Shown here: positions 22,532-34,735 of the stretch, piece by piece
Position numbering within the stretch: position 1 is the stretch's first letter
How the letters are laid out: every line of letters starts with the position of its first letter
Position numbers and translations under genes: made by a program
Notes under the pieces: generated by a model
What the model was told of the DNA's origin: nothing
What the model saw: only the letters and a program-made list of their open reading frames with translations
The model's database searches: none
Assembly: GCA_027625915.1 (NCBI GenBank)
Contig: JANTQA010000015.1
Location: 6,415,001 to 6,479,000, forward strand
DNA length: 64,000 nucleotides
Source of the DNA: Anaeramoeba flamelloides
Lineage: Eukaryota; Metamonada; Anaeramoebidae
Direction: 5' to 3'

Positions 22532-24867
22532 CTGATAATTTGAATAAGTTGCACTGAAAGCTTTTGAAAAGTTATTTATCACATTCTTTCTCTAGAATAT
22601 TGAAAATGTTTGAACCCAAGAACATATTCTTTAAAGAATGAGATAGAGATTGATTTTTTTTAGAAGCTCTTTTTATTAAAGTCGATTTAGAACAACAGGT
22701 TGACTGAGAAAATATTTATAACCTTTAGTTATTACGTTTTTTGATCTAAAAGCATCTATAGGTTTGTCAACTAAATCCAAATACAATGCAATAAAATATT
22801 TATTATGATCATTTATTAAGTCAAGTACCTCTGTTATCTTTATATAAAGAATAACTTTTTTTTATAAGAACTATTATTTTAATCAAAAAAAAAAGTCTTT
22901 TTTAAAAATATTGCTGAATTAGCCCAAAATTTATCAATTATTATATCACGATTTAATTTTTATCAAAATATTTTGATATTTATCAAGATTTTTAAATAAT
23001 TATTAAGATTTTATTGAACATCTCTTTTATTTGATATTATCGCAATTTTCAAAAATATCAAGATTTGATAAAAATAATCTATTTTTTTCGAAATATCTTG
23101 AGGATTAACACAGTTATTATTTTTTTGAAACCTAAGCCAAAAAAATGAAAAGAAATAACCATTTTTCTAAACATATTTATATTGGTTATTTTTTGTCATT
23201 TTTTTTCCTGAAGATCTTCACATTTCAACAAACAATAACTCACACAATTTGCTCATTTTTTCAAAAACAAGCAAAATATTTTTCTTTCTGGGAGATATAA
23301 ATATCACTATATCTAGAAAAAAATATTGCTTATTTCCTCAACTTTATACAAATAACGACAGATATCACCAAATCCTTAATTGAGTAAATCTAAAAAGTAA
23401 AATATTGAAAAAATAGTTACTATTGAAGATCCTTAATAAATTTTGAAACACTGAAATATTTTTTTATGGGTTTTAATTATTTATTATCGAAGAAATTTAA
23501 AAAAAAAGTTCAAATGATCCTCAATTCAAAAATGGTAAATCACAAAAAACAATATTTTTCAATAGATAAAACAATATACAAAATTTCAATTTCAAACATT
23601 CAAATTTGCATAAAAAAATTAAAATTATTTTTTATTATTTTATATTTCTTGTTTAGTGATGCCAATATTTTTTTTTTTTTTTTTGGAAAAAGGTATTGTA
23701 TATTTATTTTAAGAATTATTCAACCCAATAAAAGAAATATAAAGATATTAAGAAAAAAAGGAAAAAAAATGTTAATATATGTTGTAAAAAAGTTAATAAA
23801 ATGAATCTATTTTTAAATTCATTCAAATAAGTATTCAAAAAAAAAGATAAATTATTAAATTATTCCAACCATTAAAAAAATGTAAATCAAATTCAATTGA
23901 GTTTAATAATTACAAGATTTTTTTTGAACGAAAATATATTTTTTAAAAAAAAAAATTTCTAAAATTACAATAACTAACTTATCTTTTCTCTATAATTTAT
24001 ATAAATGTCCTTATACTTCCATTTTATGATTTTTTTTTTTTTCAAGATTTAGTAGAATCTATTTTAATAATTGTAATTTTCAGTGAAAAAGTTTTTGAGG
24101 AAAAGGTGCAAAAGGTATTTTTTTTTAATCAGAGAAGGTATTTTTGAACAAAAAACTCATTTTAAAAGTTATGTACCAATTAAAAAAGATTTTTGATTGT
24201 AGATCAGAGTTGTAAGTTCATATTTTTTGAAAATGATCTTTAGTTTTCAAAATTCAAGATTTGCAACACAAATATATTCTGTTGTGGTTTTCAGAATTGA
24301 TTTCTACAACCTTGCTAAAGGGGAAGTTAGAACGTTAATTTAGAGTTTTTTTTTGAAAAATGCCCTAGTTTTTCATTGTTGATTTTTCGAGATTCATCAT
24401 ATATTAATTTCGATTTGTTTTTAATTGGTCTTTGATACTTTTAAAAATTTTCTTTTTTCTTCTGATTTTCCCCACAATTTTTTTTCTCCATAATGACTCT
24501 GCCCTTATGGTACTATTTTTGGTTGAATTTAGAATTATAATGAAATCTCAATCTCAATTAAGGTAAAAGATTCAATTTTCATTTAATTGTAAGGGATTGA
24601 TTTATTCTCAAATAAAATTAGTGAATAGAGATTGTTCCCTATTATATATCCTGATTTCATCAACACTTTGAAATATTTATTTAAATTTTAAGAAATGAAT
24701 CACACTTTTTAAACTCAAACTCAAAGTACACACTTAAAACTTTCTGCTGTTGTTTTACAAAAGAATTTACAAGCTCGGTGTATAAAAAAAATCTCTATAA
24801 TGAATATCATTTTTTTAAAAAGTTTTTTTTTGTTTTTTTCTATTTGAAAAAAAAAAACTCTCAGAGT
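22532..24867. other. Gene-free AT-rich stretch upstream of the EST1/SMG-like gene
   Basis: A 112-codon plus-strand open frame at 23466-23804 is low-complexity (F/I/K) and unsupported. Around 24590-24640 there is a faint similarity to the AGGGACTA MITE end (GTGAATAGAGATTGTTCCCT). No other feature recognised. Confidence 0.45.
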
Positions 24868-27105
24868 ATGAATAAAGAACAAGTACTTTTAAAGCAAATC
24901 ACTTCAATTGAAAAACAGTCTCGACAACAAATAAAAAATACTGGTCTTTTTAATAAAAAAACACAATCTTTATTAAAACAAGAAGAAACGATTTTCACTG
25001 ATTTAATAAAGACTTTTCCAAGAATTGCATTGATTAAAAATATACAAGAAAAATTATGGAAATGGATATTTTATAGACAAGTGTCAGCTTACCGTGGAAA
25101 GATCCAGGGTACCAGAAACCAGAAAAAAAACCAAAAAATATTAAATTCTTTTTATAAATTTTTAGAGAATTCGCTATCGTTTTACACTGGACTTGTTTCA
25201 CATTTTTCAAAATTATTAGAAAGTGTTTTGGTTCTTGAAAAAAACAAAGAAGAAGAAGAAGAAAAAGAAAAAGTAAAAGAAAAGGAAAAGGAAAAAGAAA
25301 AAGAAAAGGAAAAGGAAGAAGCAAAAGAAAAAAAAAGGGTGTACGAAAAGCTTTTATTTAAATTCCATATTTGTTTCGGAGATTTGTTGAGATACCAAGG
25401 CACTTATTTCCCAAATCGAAACAAATCTAAAAATCAGTCAAGTCAAAGAAGTATTCAAACGAACCGATGGGGAACTCCTGTTTCTCATTATAACCAAGCA
25501 CTAAGATACGATCCAGATAATGGATTTGTTCATAACAATTTGGCTGTCTTTGCGTGTCAAAAGCATGACAACCTTGAATCTTTATCAGAGTATTGCATAT
25601 CTTTAATGGTCTCAAAACCTTATTCTTCTGCCATTGAAAATATCCTATCCTTTTTAGAAAATAATAGAAAGGAACTAGAGGTGTATTCAATCAATACTTT
25701 GAAACGCCAAAACAATCACTATAACATTAATGAGAGAATCCATTATCAAAATAGAAACAGAGGAGGTAATACCTATCAAAACAGGAATGGGAATGGGAAC
25801 GGGAACGGGAATATGTATCAGAATGAGCAAACCCAACAAATGGTAATTCCGAATTCAAAAATGTTCCCATTAATGTTTGTGAATGTTAACGGCTTTTTAA
25901 TTTCAAAAATAGATCAAGACCTTTTTGTCAAAAGTAAACCACAAGTAATTGAATCTTTGAAACAATTTTTATCAGAGGATCTTTTAAGAATATTTGATAA
26001 TATGGATGCCATTTTTGAATCGCAATATGAAACTGTTGGGTTGAATAGCCCCATGCACAATATTGTAATTATCATGATTTTCACTTTTGATAAATTAAAA
26101 AAAGAAAGATCTCCTTTTTTAAATCATTATATCGAATTTATACAAGAAATTATTGGATACATTTTTGAATACTGTTCAAAAATGATGATGGCTCAATCAA
26201 AATATAGAATAGTTTTTGATTCAATTTGTTCATTAATTTCTATTTGGTTATTAAGTAAGAATGAAATTGTACTTGAAGAGTCAGGTAAACAACACAATTT
26301 TTTAATAAAAAAAATTTGTAATTTTTATACAAGAATAAGAGAGAGAATAATTGACGAACTCGATGAGGATGAAGAGGATGAAGAGGATGAAGAGGATGAA
26401 GAGGATGAAGAGAATGATGATAATGATGTTGGTGGTGGTGGTGGTGATGATGAAGAAGAAGAAGAGGATTATAGTTATTGGGTAATAGATGAAGATCTAA
26501 AATATAAAATTCTCCCTTTTCATTTCTTTTGGGAGAAACTTGAAAAAAAAAAGGATATTGGAATTGGAACAAAAACAAGACTCTCAAGGTTAAAGGATTT
26601 TATCAATTTTTTAATGGAAAAAGAAATCTTATTTTTTGATGAAGAAGATGAAAAATTCATAACATTTTTTGATGATGAAAACGAATCAGAAAACGATCAA
26701 GAGAAAGAATTAAAAATAAACAACAATCTAAATGATGGTGATTCTGGAAGTGAAACCGAAAATGAAAATGAAAATGAAAATGATTATGATAATGATAATA
26801 TTCAAAAAATGTTAAAAAAGCAACAAAGAGATTTATCTTCATCAGAATCGGAAACTGGATCTAGCAATCTTAATGCCAATCTTAATTCAAAAGATGTTGA
26901 TGATGAAGAATTTATATCTAAGAACAAGAAAATTAATACACATCAGGAAGATGAAGAACAAGAAGAAGAAGAAGAAGGCTACATCGATGATAATGATGAA
27001 AAGGTAGAAAAAAAGGAAAAAAGATTTGGGTTTGAAAATACCAAAGGGCCAATTACTTCTACTAATGAGTTTATTCAATCAATTATGAAAAATATTTATA
27101 ATTAA
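24868..27105 (+). CDS. EST1/SMG5-SMG6-SMG7-like nonsense-mediated decay protein
   Basis: 745 aa from the ATG at 24868 (the frame opens at a GTG at 24778, but the upstream part is F/K-rich and non-conserved). The first about 280 residues match the 14-3-3-like/TPR domain of EST1-SMG proteins: IFTDLIKTFPRIALIKNIQE, ICFGDLLRYQGTYFPN, HYNQALRYDPDNGFVHNNLA, then SKPYSSAIENILSFLENNR, which starts the EST1 helical region. A KE repeat encoded by GAAAAG/GAAAAA units interrupts the domain near residues 128-154. The C-terminal half has D/E runs (near 495-530) and N/E/D tracts, and no PIN nuclease domain, so SMG7- or SMG5-like is likelier than SMG6. Family role: phospho-UPF1 binding and recruitment of mRNA decay or dephosphorylation factors. 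The exact orthologue is not resolved. Confidence 0.8.
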   Translation: MNKEQVLLKQITSIEKQSRQQIKNTGLFNKKTQSLLKQEETIFTDLIKTFPRIALIKNIQEKLWKWIFYRQVSAYRGKIQGTRNQKKNQKILNSFYKFLENSLSFYTGLVSHFSKLLESVLVLEKNKEEEEEKEKVKEKEKEKEKEKEKEEAKEKKRVYEKLLFKFHICFGDLLRYQGTYFPNRNKSKNQSSQRSIQTNRWGTPVSHYNQALRYDPDNGFVHNNLAVFACQKHDNLESLSEYCISLMVSKPYSSAIENILSFLENNRKELEVYSINTLKRQNNHYNINERIHYQNRNRGGNTYQNRNGNGNGNGNMYQNEQTQQMVIPNSKMFPLMFVNVNGFLISKIDQDLFVKSKPQVIESLKQFLSEDLLRIFDNMDAIFESQYETVGLNSPMHNIVIIMIFTFDKLKKERSPFLNHYIEFIQEIIGYIFEYCSKMMMAQSKYRIVFDSICSLISIWLLSKNEIVLEESGKQHNFLIKKICNFYTRIRERIIDELDEDEEDEEDEEDEEDEENDDNDVGGGGGDDEEEEEDYSYWVIDEDLKYKILPFHFFWEKLEKKKDIGIGTKTRLSRLKDFINFLMEKEILFFDEEDEKFITFFDDENESENDQEKELKINNNLNDGDSGSETENENENENDYDNDNIQKMLKKQQRDLSSSESETGSSNLNANLNSKDVDDEEFISKNKKINTHQEDEEQEEEEEGYIDDNDEKVEKKEKRFGFENTKGPITSTNEFIQSIMKNIYN

Positions 27106-27649
27106 CAATCTATTATTGTTTCTATTTAAAATTAAATGTAAAATTCTCAATATTATTTTTATATTTTGTTTTTTTGTTTAATAATAAAAAAATATAGAAT
27201 ATAATTATAAATATATTAATTCCTTAAAATTATTCGATTTCAAACGATGAAATATTTTTTTTCCCTTACCCTGATAATTCAGAAACTAAAATCATTTTCT
27301 AAGATCTATTATTTTTTGTGTAAAAAAAATGTGATTGCACCTTATATCCGAATGAACCTAAATTCTATAATTGTTTAACTTTTGATTTGAAATAATTAAA
27401 AACATTCATAAACTGCAAAATACCATAATCATATTAAAGTCGCTAATAATAAATATTTAAGAAAAAATACAACTACTGATATTATTTTTATTTTTTCAAA
27501 AGAAAAATTATTCAACCATTTAATAAATAGACATTTTTTTTTTTATTTTTCCGTCATTTTCATTACAAATAAAAACTATTCTTTTTTCATTTTTTGTATT
27601 TTTTTTTCTTATTGAAAAGAAGTGATTGAACAAAATTATAACTGCTTAC
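27106..27649. other. Downstream of the SMG-like gene, no feature
   Basis: AT-rich sequence with poly(T) runs. No gene recognised. Confidence 0.45.
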
Positions 27650-28198
27650 CCTTAGGTTTTTTTTAATTTGCGAAATGAAAAATAAATCTATTAAATTTTC
27701 TTTTTATTTCAAAAAGTAAAAAAAAAAAATGTCGTTAACCTTTCTAGAATTTGAAAGAATTAAGAAAAATCTTTGATTTAATTAAATTCTTCTAAATTCT
27801 GGAAAACCTTCTTTAGCTTTTCTTGAGTTTTCTATTTAGATGGAAGATATATTGATTTTCGGTCGGTTTTTTTGGGTTTTCTATTTCTTTGGAAAATCTA
27901 TAGATTTTCGTTAGGTTTTTTTTACTTTTTATAAATAAACATAGAATTTATTAAAATTTTTTGTTTATTTCTAAAGTAAAAAAAAAAAACTCAAAAAAAC
28001 CTAGAACACTTCACAAATCAAATAGAAAACCTCAAAAAAACCTAGAATGCTTTATATATAAAACAAAAAAAACAAGAAAAGCCCCGTTGGTTTTTTTTTT
28101 TTTTACTTTTTGAAATAAAAAGAAAATTTAATAAATTTATTTTTCATTTCGCAAAAAATAAAAAAAACATAGGAATTTGACAGCACTCGGCGGTACTC
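27650..28198 (+). repeat. Hairpin-module array A3, the longest
   Basis: About 550 bp of consecutive inverted-repeat modules: AGGTTTTTTTTAATTT...AAATAAA paired with TTTATTT...AAAGTAAAAAAAA; CTAGAATTTGAAAGAATTAAG paired with AATTCTTCTAAATTCTGG; and repeated TTTCTATTT...GATTTTCGTTAGGTTTTTT units. It ends near AGCACTCGGCGGTACTC, a word related to GAGTGCCG at 59895. Confidence 0.6.
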
Positions 28199-30313
28199 TC
28201 AATATTTATCATCTGTTATTTTTTTTTCCCTTATTTGAGTTTTTTTAGAACAGTAGAGTGTTTTCAAAACTATTAGTTATTATCTATTCAAAAAAAAATA
28301 ACCTAAAGTTGACTTTAACTATAATTCATTGTTACATCTATGTAAATATTTTACCACAAAACTCTACTTTTTTTCTAGACTAGAGACTTTAAAAATCATA
28401 GTATTACCAACAAAAATAAAAATAACATCTTCAAGATTTTTAAGAACTGGAATGTTGATTATATTCTGAATAAGCTCAATTAACAATCAAATAATGATAA
28501 TTGTAGTTGTAGTTTTGTCTTACTTGGGATTTTTTATTTTTTTTTTACAAAATATTGAAATGCAAAAATGATTTCTGAATGAATCGACATCGATTTTTTT
28601 TTGTCAATTCTTTAATAATGAACTAATTTTGATAAAATTCTATATTTGATTTTCTTATCCCAAATACTACTAGAATTATAAGAATAAAAATGCAAGATCT
28701 ATCAGTTCTTCAAAATAATAAATAAAAGGGTTTTATTTTGAAAAAAATCCCATTCTACAATCTAAAAAAATATCGAATAATAAGTATTCTTAGAAATCTG
28801 AAATAATTTATTTTTATATACTAATCCAATTTCATCTGGGTAGAATTCATTTTGAGTATTTTATATAACTAAAATTCAATTTTTAAATTTATTTGTCAAA
28901 TGATAAACTTTTTAAAAATCAAAGTACTTTTTGACAAATAAAAAAATCAAAAGAAACGAAATTTTCAAAGAGAGACAATACAAATGATCTCCAAAACTCA
29001 CATCCAACAACAGCTATAACAACACAACTCTTTAAATATTGCTTTAGTTTTGAAATAGTTCTAAGATAAGAGGATATATTAGTGAATGAAGAAACACTAA
29101 AAATTGAAAATTGCAGAACAACATTTTGAGGTAAAAAAAAACTTTCCATACTTTAATGATCAGAACTTTAAAGAGAAGAAACTCACACAACCATTCTTCT
29201 CTTTATATAAATAACAAATTAATTCCAAATAGAGGAAAAATAAACCGCAATTTTTTAATCGAGGTCGATTCCATTATTCATACTTTTTTATTCAAATTGT
29301 GATTTTTTCATTAACTTTTGTACTTATCTAGTTATACAGTCCAGGGTCGGGAAACTTGTCAGTATACTTGATGTTTTATATGTCAACAAATTCCATTTAA
29401 TAAACTATTGGAGATATTTTAGTTTGGATTTGTAAAAAGTATTTTAGATTTTGTCTTGTCGTTACTATCCAAATAACTACCTTTCTGTTTTAAATACAAT
29501 AGAATACTACCAAATATATTAAAACGGTTAATAAGCTTCTTGAAACTTGGGGGGGGGGATACCAGAAAAGTATCACAGTTTATGAAAAAAACATGCAATT
29601 TTTCCAAAAACAGATGAAACAATCAGAAATGATTTTTACACTTGTGACATTGTTTGTATTTCAAAATACTATTATTTTCCAATTGAAAAATGAAAATTTT
29701 TAGTTCATTTCCTAAATATTTTTCTAGTTTATAAGTTGATTAAAACCATAAAATATTTAATTAATGGTTTAGAAATGATATTGTTAGACATTTAATTAAA
29801 CTTTCTTAGTGAACTCTAAGACAAAATTTTGATTCAATAAATTTGATTGTAACAGTAAGAATGAATATGAATTTTGGAAACTTGAAATAAATATTTTCAT
29901 TTATTAATTGGAAAATAACAGTATTTCGAAAAAATGAAAATGGGTACATTTTTTGTTTTTTTTTCTTTTGGGGGTGGGTAAGTTATTGTCAATTCCATTT
30001 AAAAATGGTTAAATCATGAAAAATATCAAACAAATTCAATTCATAAATTATTCTTTTGAAAACATATCAAGGAATTTATTATCAAAATAGGTTTTTACGT
30101 ATGATTACTTTGGTATATTAGGAATCAGATGTTAGGTAGGTCCAAGAAGCAAAAAAAAAAAAAAAACAAAGGATTTCATTCTTAAGGATCTATATTTTTC
30201 CTCTAAAACCGATTCTTTTGACGAATAAATCTTTAAAGAAAAGCAACTCTTTAAATAGCTATTAGATAAGTTTAACATCTACTTTAACTTTATTATTGAA
30301 TCCACACTGTACT
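28199..30313. other. Gene-free stretch with repeat flank
   Basis: 28270-28500 matches the minus strand of 15900-16100 (part of the composite repeat with array A3). The rest, to 30313, shows no supported gene. It has a G9 run at 29550 and G-rich GGGGGTGGG at 29970. Confidence 0.45.
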
Positions 30314-30526
30314 TTATTTTGTAAGGATACCCTTAAATATTTTCAGGGAGTAAATAAGAAATAAATCACTTTTCTCTTTTTGAAGATATTTTTCAAACCA
30401 ATTTAATACACTTTGGTTACAGATATAATTGCCTTTAATTTCATGAAAAGAGGTATGTTTCTTCTCAAATAGATAATACCAAAATACATTGAAATTGAAA
30501 CCCTTTCTCATCTCATAAGAATTCAT
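30314..30526 (-). CDS. Uncharacterised short ORF divergent to eS27
   Basis: 70 aa from an ATG at 30526, mixed amino-acid composition (FHEIKGNYICNQSVLNWFEK) rather than homopolymer. The start lies 79 bp from the eS27 start on the opposite strand. It could be a small gene, one exon of a larger one, or a remnant; faint resemblance to a mariner-type helix-turn-helix is not enough to name it. Confidence 0.25.
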   Translation of the reverse strand: MNSYEMRKGFNFNVFWYYLFEKKHTSFHEIKGNYICNQSVLNWFEKYLQKEKSDLFLIYSLKIFKGILTK

Positions 30527-30604
30527 TTTTTTTTTCTTTGTACCAAAAAACACTCTTTTCGGTTTTACTCTTTTCAATAATTTCACGAACCAACATTTTT
30601 TAAT

Positions 30605-31167
30605 ATGACTGTAACCATAAAGTTTTTTTTTTTATTATTGTTTTGTCTGGGAAATGGTTTCCTTTTTCATCAGCAATGTTTTGACTTTTTCTTTTGTTTT
30701 TCAAATTCTTTTTTTGATCTTAATTTGCTTCTTAGTCAGAACGTGATTTACTCAACATTGATCTTGAAGACGAGGACAAAAAACACAAAATGAAAAGAAT
30801 TGTCCCAACACCAAACTCGTATTTCCTTGACGTTCAATGTTCACGGTGTTCAATGATGTAACTTTTCTTTTTCATCTTGAAGAATTTTCAGCATGATTTA
30901 CCTAGATTTGATTGTTTTTTTTTTTTATTTTTTTTTATTTGCTTTTTATTATTTTTTTTTCTTTTTTTTACCTAACAAATAAATGTTTTTTGTTTCTCGT
31001 TAATGCTGTTAAACATCTTTTCTCAACTTTTTTAAAGTTCAATTGTCTTTTCCCATTCACAAACAATTTTCAAATGCCCAAAATGCCAAACTGTCCTTGC
31101 TAGACCATCCGGGGGAAAAGCTACCATTTCACCAAAATGTCGATTTCGAAAGAAAATTAATGACTAA
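30605..31167 (+). CDS. RPS27: Ribosomal protein eS27, three exons
   Basis: Exons 30605-30610 (ATG ACT only), 30736-30857 and 31038-31167; introns of 125 and 180 nt with donors GTAACC and GTAACT and acceptors CTTAG and TTAAAG. Joined length is 258 nt, 85 aa, matching 82-84 aa for yeast and human eS27. Conserved features: HKMKRIVPTPNSYFLDV, a C4 zinc finger (CSRC ... CPKC with 14 residues between the pairs), VFSHSQT, ARPSGGKA and the basic end CRFRKK. The protein binds 18S rRNA in the small ribosomal subunit. The two-codon first exon is assigned by frame, donor similarity and the expected N-terminal length; exons 2 and 3 are certain. A first exon ending right after the start codon is also common for this gene in animals. 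Confidence 0.88.
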
Positions 31168-31814
31168 GTAATACCCAATAATAAGCACCATATTTCCTTT
31201 TGATCAATTTCGTTTTGAAGAAACATTTCAGAGATCACAACAATGCCAATTCAAACACACCTTTATTATTTTTAATTAACCTATTTAGATCCTTAATAAA
31301 AAAAAACAAAGCATTAAAACAAGATTATTTAATGATTTTAAAATTTTTGTTTTCGGCTTTTTTCACAATTCCACTATTGTCCCATTTCAAATTTAAATTC
31401 CTCCAAAAATCATTTTCTATACTCACTGTCACAGTTAGTATAAAAGTTGAAAACTTTTGTCTTGGTGAAAAATTCAAAAAAATATAAAATCATTTTAATT
31501 TAAATTTCCCTTTATAAATCTGATAACTCAATTTCCAAAAAACATTTCATACCAAAGAAGATCAAAAAATCAACTTTTTTACGATGTAAACCCCAATTCA
31601 AAATTTATAACACAACAAAGATCAAAGTTTGAAAAAAAAAAAATCATTAAAAATAAATTCCAGAAGAAATACTAAAATTAGAATCATTCGCTAATCGAAA
31701 TTTTTAACAATTATTTCTAAATTACAAAACACACAAAAGAAAAAATAAATAATTATCAATATTAATAAATAAAGGGATGTGTTGAAATGTTTGGAGGAGT
31801 GGGGGGTTTATTGT
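31168..31814. other. Downstream of eS27, no feature
   Basis: Moderately AT-rich. A 95-codon plus-strand frame at 31200-31487 starts only at TTG and shows no family resemblance. Not annotated as a gene. Confidence 0.4.
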
Positions 31815-32145
31815 AAAGGGTTAAATGTTTAAAAAATACTTAATCTGTTAATGAGAGAATTTTGAAGTGACTAAATTTGTAACTTCCAATTCAAAATGTT
31901 ACTAGAATAGACACAGTCATCAGAAGTATTTGAAACTTGATTTAGTTTTCTTAAATTTTAAATCTTGTAGTAGGTTAGGCTAATAAAAAATTATTAAACC
32001 ACTTTCTCCAAAAAATTTGAAGTGAAGATTTTAGTTTATTTAATGGGGTATTGAAAACCATTTTACACAAAAAAGGGTGATAGTTGTAGTGAGGTGAATT
32101 ACATTGTTTAAAGGGTTTGAATGGATATTCCAAGAAAAATTTATT
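31815..32145 (+). repeat. Interspersed repeat R310, copy 1
   Basis: About 310 bp, inverted and highly similar at 39485-39800. Shared words: GAGAGAATTTTGAAGT, ACTTCCAATTCAAAATGTT, CATCAGAAGTATTTGAAACT, AATCTTGTAGTAGGTTAG, TTAATGGGGTATTG and TTTAAAGGGTTTGAATGG. No conserved frame. Family unknown. Confidence 0.75.
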
Positions 32146-32950
32146 TCCGAGATTTCATAATTAAAATCATTTTTGGACATTTTTACTTGTTTTTTTTTTT
32201 TTCTATTTTTTTTTTCGACCGAAATTCATTTACAAAATTTATTTTTATTTTTTTTTATAACCAAATTCATTTTGAAATTTTTTTTTATTGCAAGATCGAT
32301 CCTCGATTGGTAAAAACATGTTATTCTAATGTTATTGATAAAGTAAAAATGGTTGAAGAGAAATAGATTTTATGTATTTCTATTGGGGTTTTATTTAGAT
32401 CTTCAATAGTAGATCAAAATCTACATTGTTGTTTTTCTCAATAGGGCACTAAGAATTTGGTTTTTTTTCAAATTTTTAAAGAAAATCAATTGATTTTTTA
32501 TTAGTTTTATCTCAGATGGATAGCAGCTTTTCTTTGGTGTTTATTATTCTACTTATTTCTTATTTATTATTCAAAAGTTCATTGATCCAAAATATTTTTC
32601 AAATATAAAATATTTTTTTATAACTTTGACTTAGATAAAGTTTATTTTATTGTTTAGGTAATATATATATATATATATATTATTATTATTATTATTATTT
32701 TCTTCATTTTCATTAAAAAGCGAATAAAGCTTATTTACCCCCCCCAAAAAAAAAAAAAAAGTAATAGAGTACTTATATTCACAAAGATACAGGAAAGTCG
32801 GTTAAATGAACTCTTTTATTAACTTTAGAGAAATAGTATATCATATTTAATAAAATTTATTTTTCCCAATTAATTTTTTAATATAAAGATCTGATCCTTT
32901 TTGTTTTAGTTTTTAGAAAAAAAAAAAAAAAAGAAAGAAAAATTTCTATA
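32146..32950. other. Gene-free stretch with microsatellite
   Basis: Contains AT then ATT repeats (32660-32699) and a C8 run followed by A15 (32739-32761), which resembles a poly(A) tail of an old insert. No gene. Confidence 0.45.
32660..32699. repeat. Compound (AT)n(ATT)n microsatellite
   Basis: Ten AT units followed by about six ATT units. Confidence 0.85.
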
Positions 32951-33148
32951 CAGTCAGTTCCACTTTTAAGGCACAAACTTTCAACGAAAATTAAGTAATA
33001 AAAAAAAATCTCAAATTAAGGTACAAAATTCAGATTCTAGTAAAATAAACTGTTAAAAAAAAAATTCCAAATTTTGTGCCTTAATTTAAGATTATTTTGT
33101 GCCTTAAATTTCGTTGAAAGTTTTATGCCTTAAAAGTCGAACTGACTG
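32951..33148. mobile_element. Palindromic TA-flanked MITE (M197), copy 2
   Basis: 198 bp with CAGTCAGTTCCACTTTTAAG at the left, its inverse at the right, and TA on both sides. Same long arms as copy 1, with more substitutions in the left arm. Confidence 0.9.
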
Positions 33149-34439
33149 TATTGAAATGTTCACTAGTTGTTTTATTGAAACAAGAAGGGGGGGTGTAGGA
33201 TTTTTATTTAAGGGTCAAGGCCTTACCACCTGTAATAATTTTTTTCAAAAGGAAAAAATATTTTTTATAATTATTATGAGGTAACTAAATCTCAATTTAA
33301 AGAATAATCAAAATATTATGTATGATTAATCTCCAAAAATCAATAAGTAATAAATTGGATATTTTTAGAAAAAAAGTGCCAAATGGATACACTCAATTTC
33401 CAATTTGAAACTTTGTGAATTGTAACTTTGAATACTCTATGTTAGTTTGATAATGTAAACTCTTTGGTGCTTTTTGAGATCTTGAAGATTTTTTTTCATT
33501 TTTTCCTTTCTCAAATCTGTTATTTTTATACCAAGAATGTGACCAAATCCTTACTTTGTTAAATTTTGAGTGTTTCAAAAAAAAAAAAAACAGATTAAAT
33601 CGAATTAAATTGATTGTATTTAAAGAAAACAATTTGTTTCAAATTGAAGAAATTTAACTCTTTAGAAATATCAAATAAGAAACACATAATTTTTTTAAAA
33701 ATATTGATTTTTAAAATCGGGATTATCTGATTGAATTTTTTTAATCATTCAGTTTTGAAGAAATATCTCTTCTGTGAAATATTTTTTTAGAAAATTTGAT
33801 CATAATATTTATGCAAAATAAAGATACTAATAAATTCTAATAAATTTCAAAAAAATTTTAGTTCAAGTTCCATTTTTATAACTCTTCCAACTGTTTCTTA
33901 TCAATGGGTCTCAGGACAAAGAATATTTTGAAGAAAAACTAATTTGACAGAGTTTCTGAACACTTGGCTTCATAAAATGCTTTATTCCAAGTTGAGTATA
34001 TAAAATTTCAAAAAGGAAAATCAAGTAAAATTTTCCAAGAAACAATTGCAATTTATTAATACTGAAAAATTTAAATTTATTTTATTAAATTTTTAGTTCA
34101 ATTTCCATTTTTGAAATAAATTAACTCAGCAAATAAAAAAACTCAAGAGAAAGAATCTTTTGAGAGTAAAGTCAATTTTAGAAAGACTCTTCAGATTTAA
34201 AGTTATATCATGCATTAAACTAAGATTGTATAAAAAAAATCTGTAAAATGGAAAATGAATTAAAAATTTTCACATATTTCTTTGTATTTATCAATAACAA
34301 AATTTTAATTTAGCTTTCGAAAAAAAGGTTTTAAAATAACCGTTGTGGAAAAAAAAAATGAAACAAAGTTTTTAATTGGAGGTCTTACTGAAAATGAAAA
34401 GTAAGATCAATTAAAAAAAGAATAAATAAATAAATAAAG
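33149..34439. other. Gene-free stretch
   Basis: A minus-strand frame at 33393-33632 has mixed composition in its last 50 residues but no recognisable domain. Otherwise AT-rich sequence only. Confidence 0.4.
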
Positions 34440-34735
34440 ACAAAACGAAGTATTCGCCACAATAATAGTTTTTTTAATACTATCTTTTAATGAACTTTTC
34501 TTTGATTGATCCAATTATTAAAAATTTGTTCAAAAAATAGATTATTTTTGAGATCTCCAAAACCACACAAACAATTTCGATAAATCAAGTAAATTTAAAT
34601 TGTATTTGTTGGGTTGACTGAAAATAATATAATGGGTTATTATTTGAAGTTAATTGGTTTCTTCTTTTTATTGAAAATACTTTTCATTTTCAGGTGTGTT
34701 CCCAATTAAAAACCATGTCGAACTTTTTTTACCAA
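34440..34735 (+). repeat. Interspersed repeat R295, copy 2
   Basis: Aligns over its length with the minus strand of 15345-15640 (TAATACTATCTTTT, ATTATTTTTGAGATC, GAAAATAATATAATGG, TTTTCAGGT, GTTCCCAATTAAAAACC). Confidence 0.6.

Noticed and set aside
23466-23804. 112-codon plus-strand ORF starting with ATG
   Set aside because: Phe/Ile/Lys-rich over A/T homopolymers, no domain, no splice or neighbour support.
30314-30526. Mariner-type helix-turn-helix transposase start
   Set aside because: VLNWFEKYLQ is only faintly similar to mariner HTH and no catalytic domain follows; kept only as an unnamed ORF.
33393-33632. Homeodomain-like helix (RIWSHSWYKNNR) in a minus-strand frame
   Set aside because: The diagnostic WFxNxR core is absent and there are no preceding helices.
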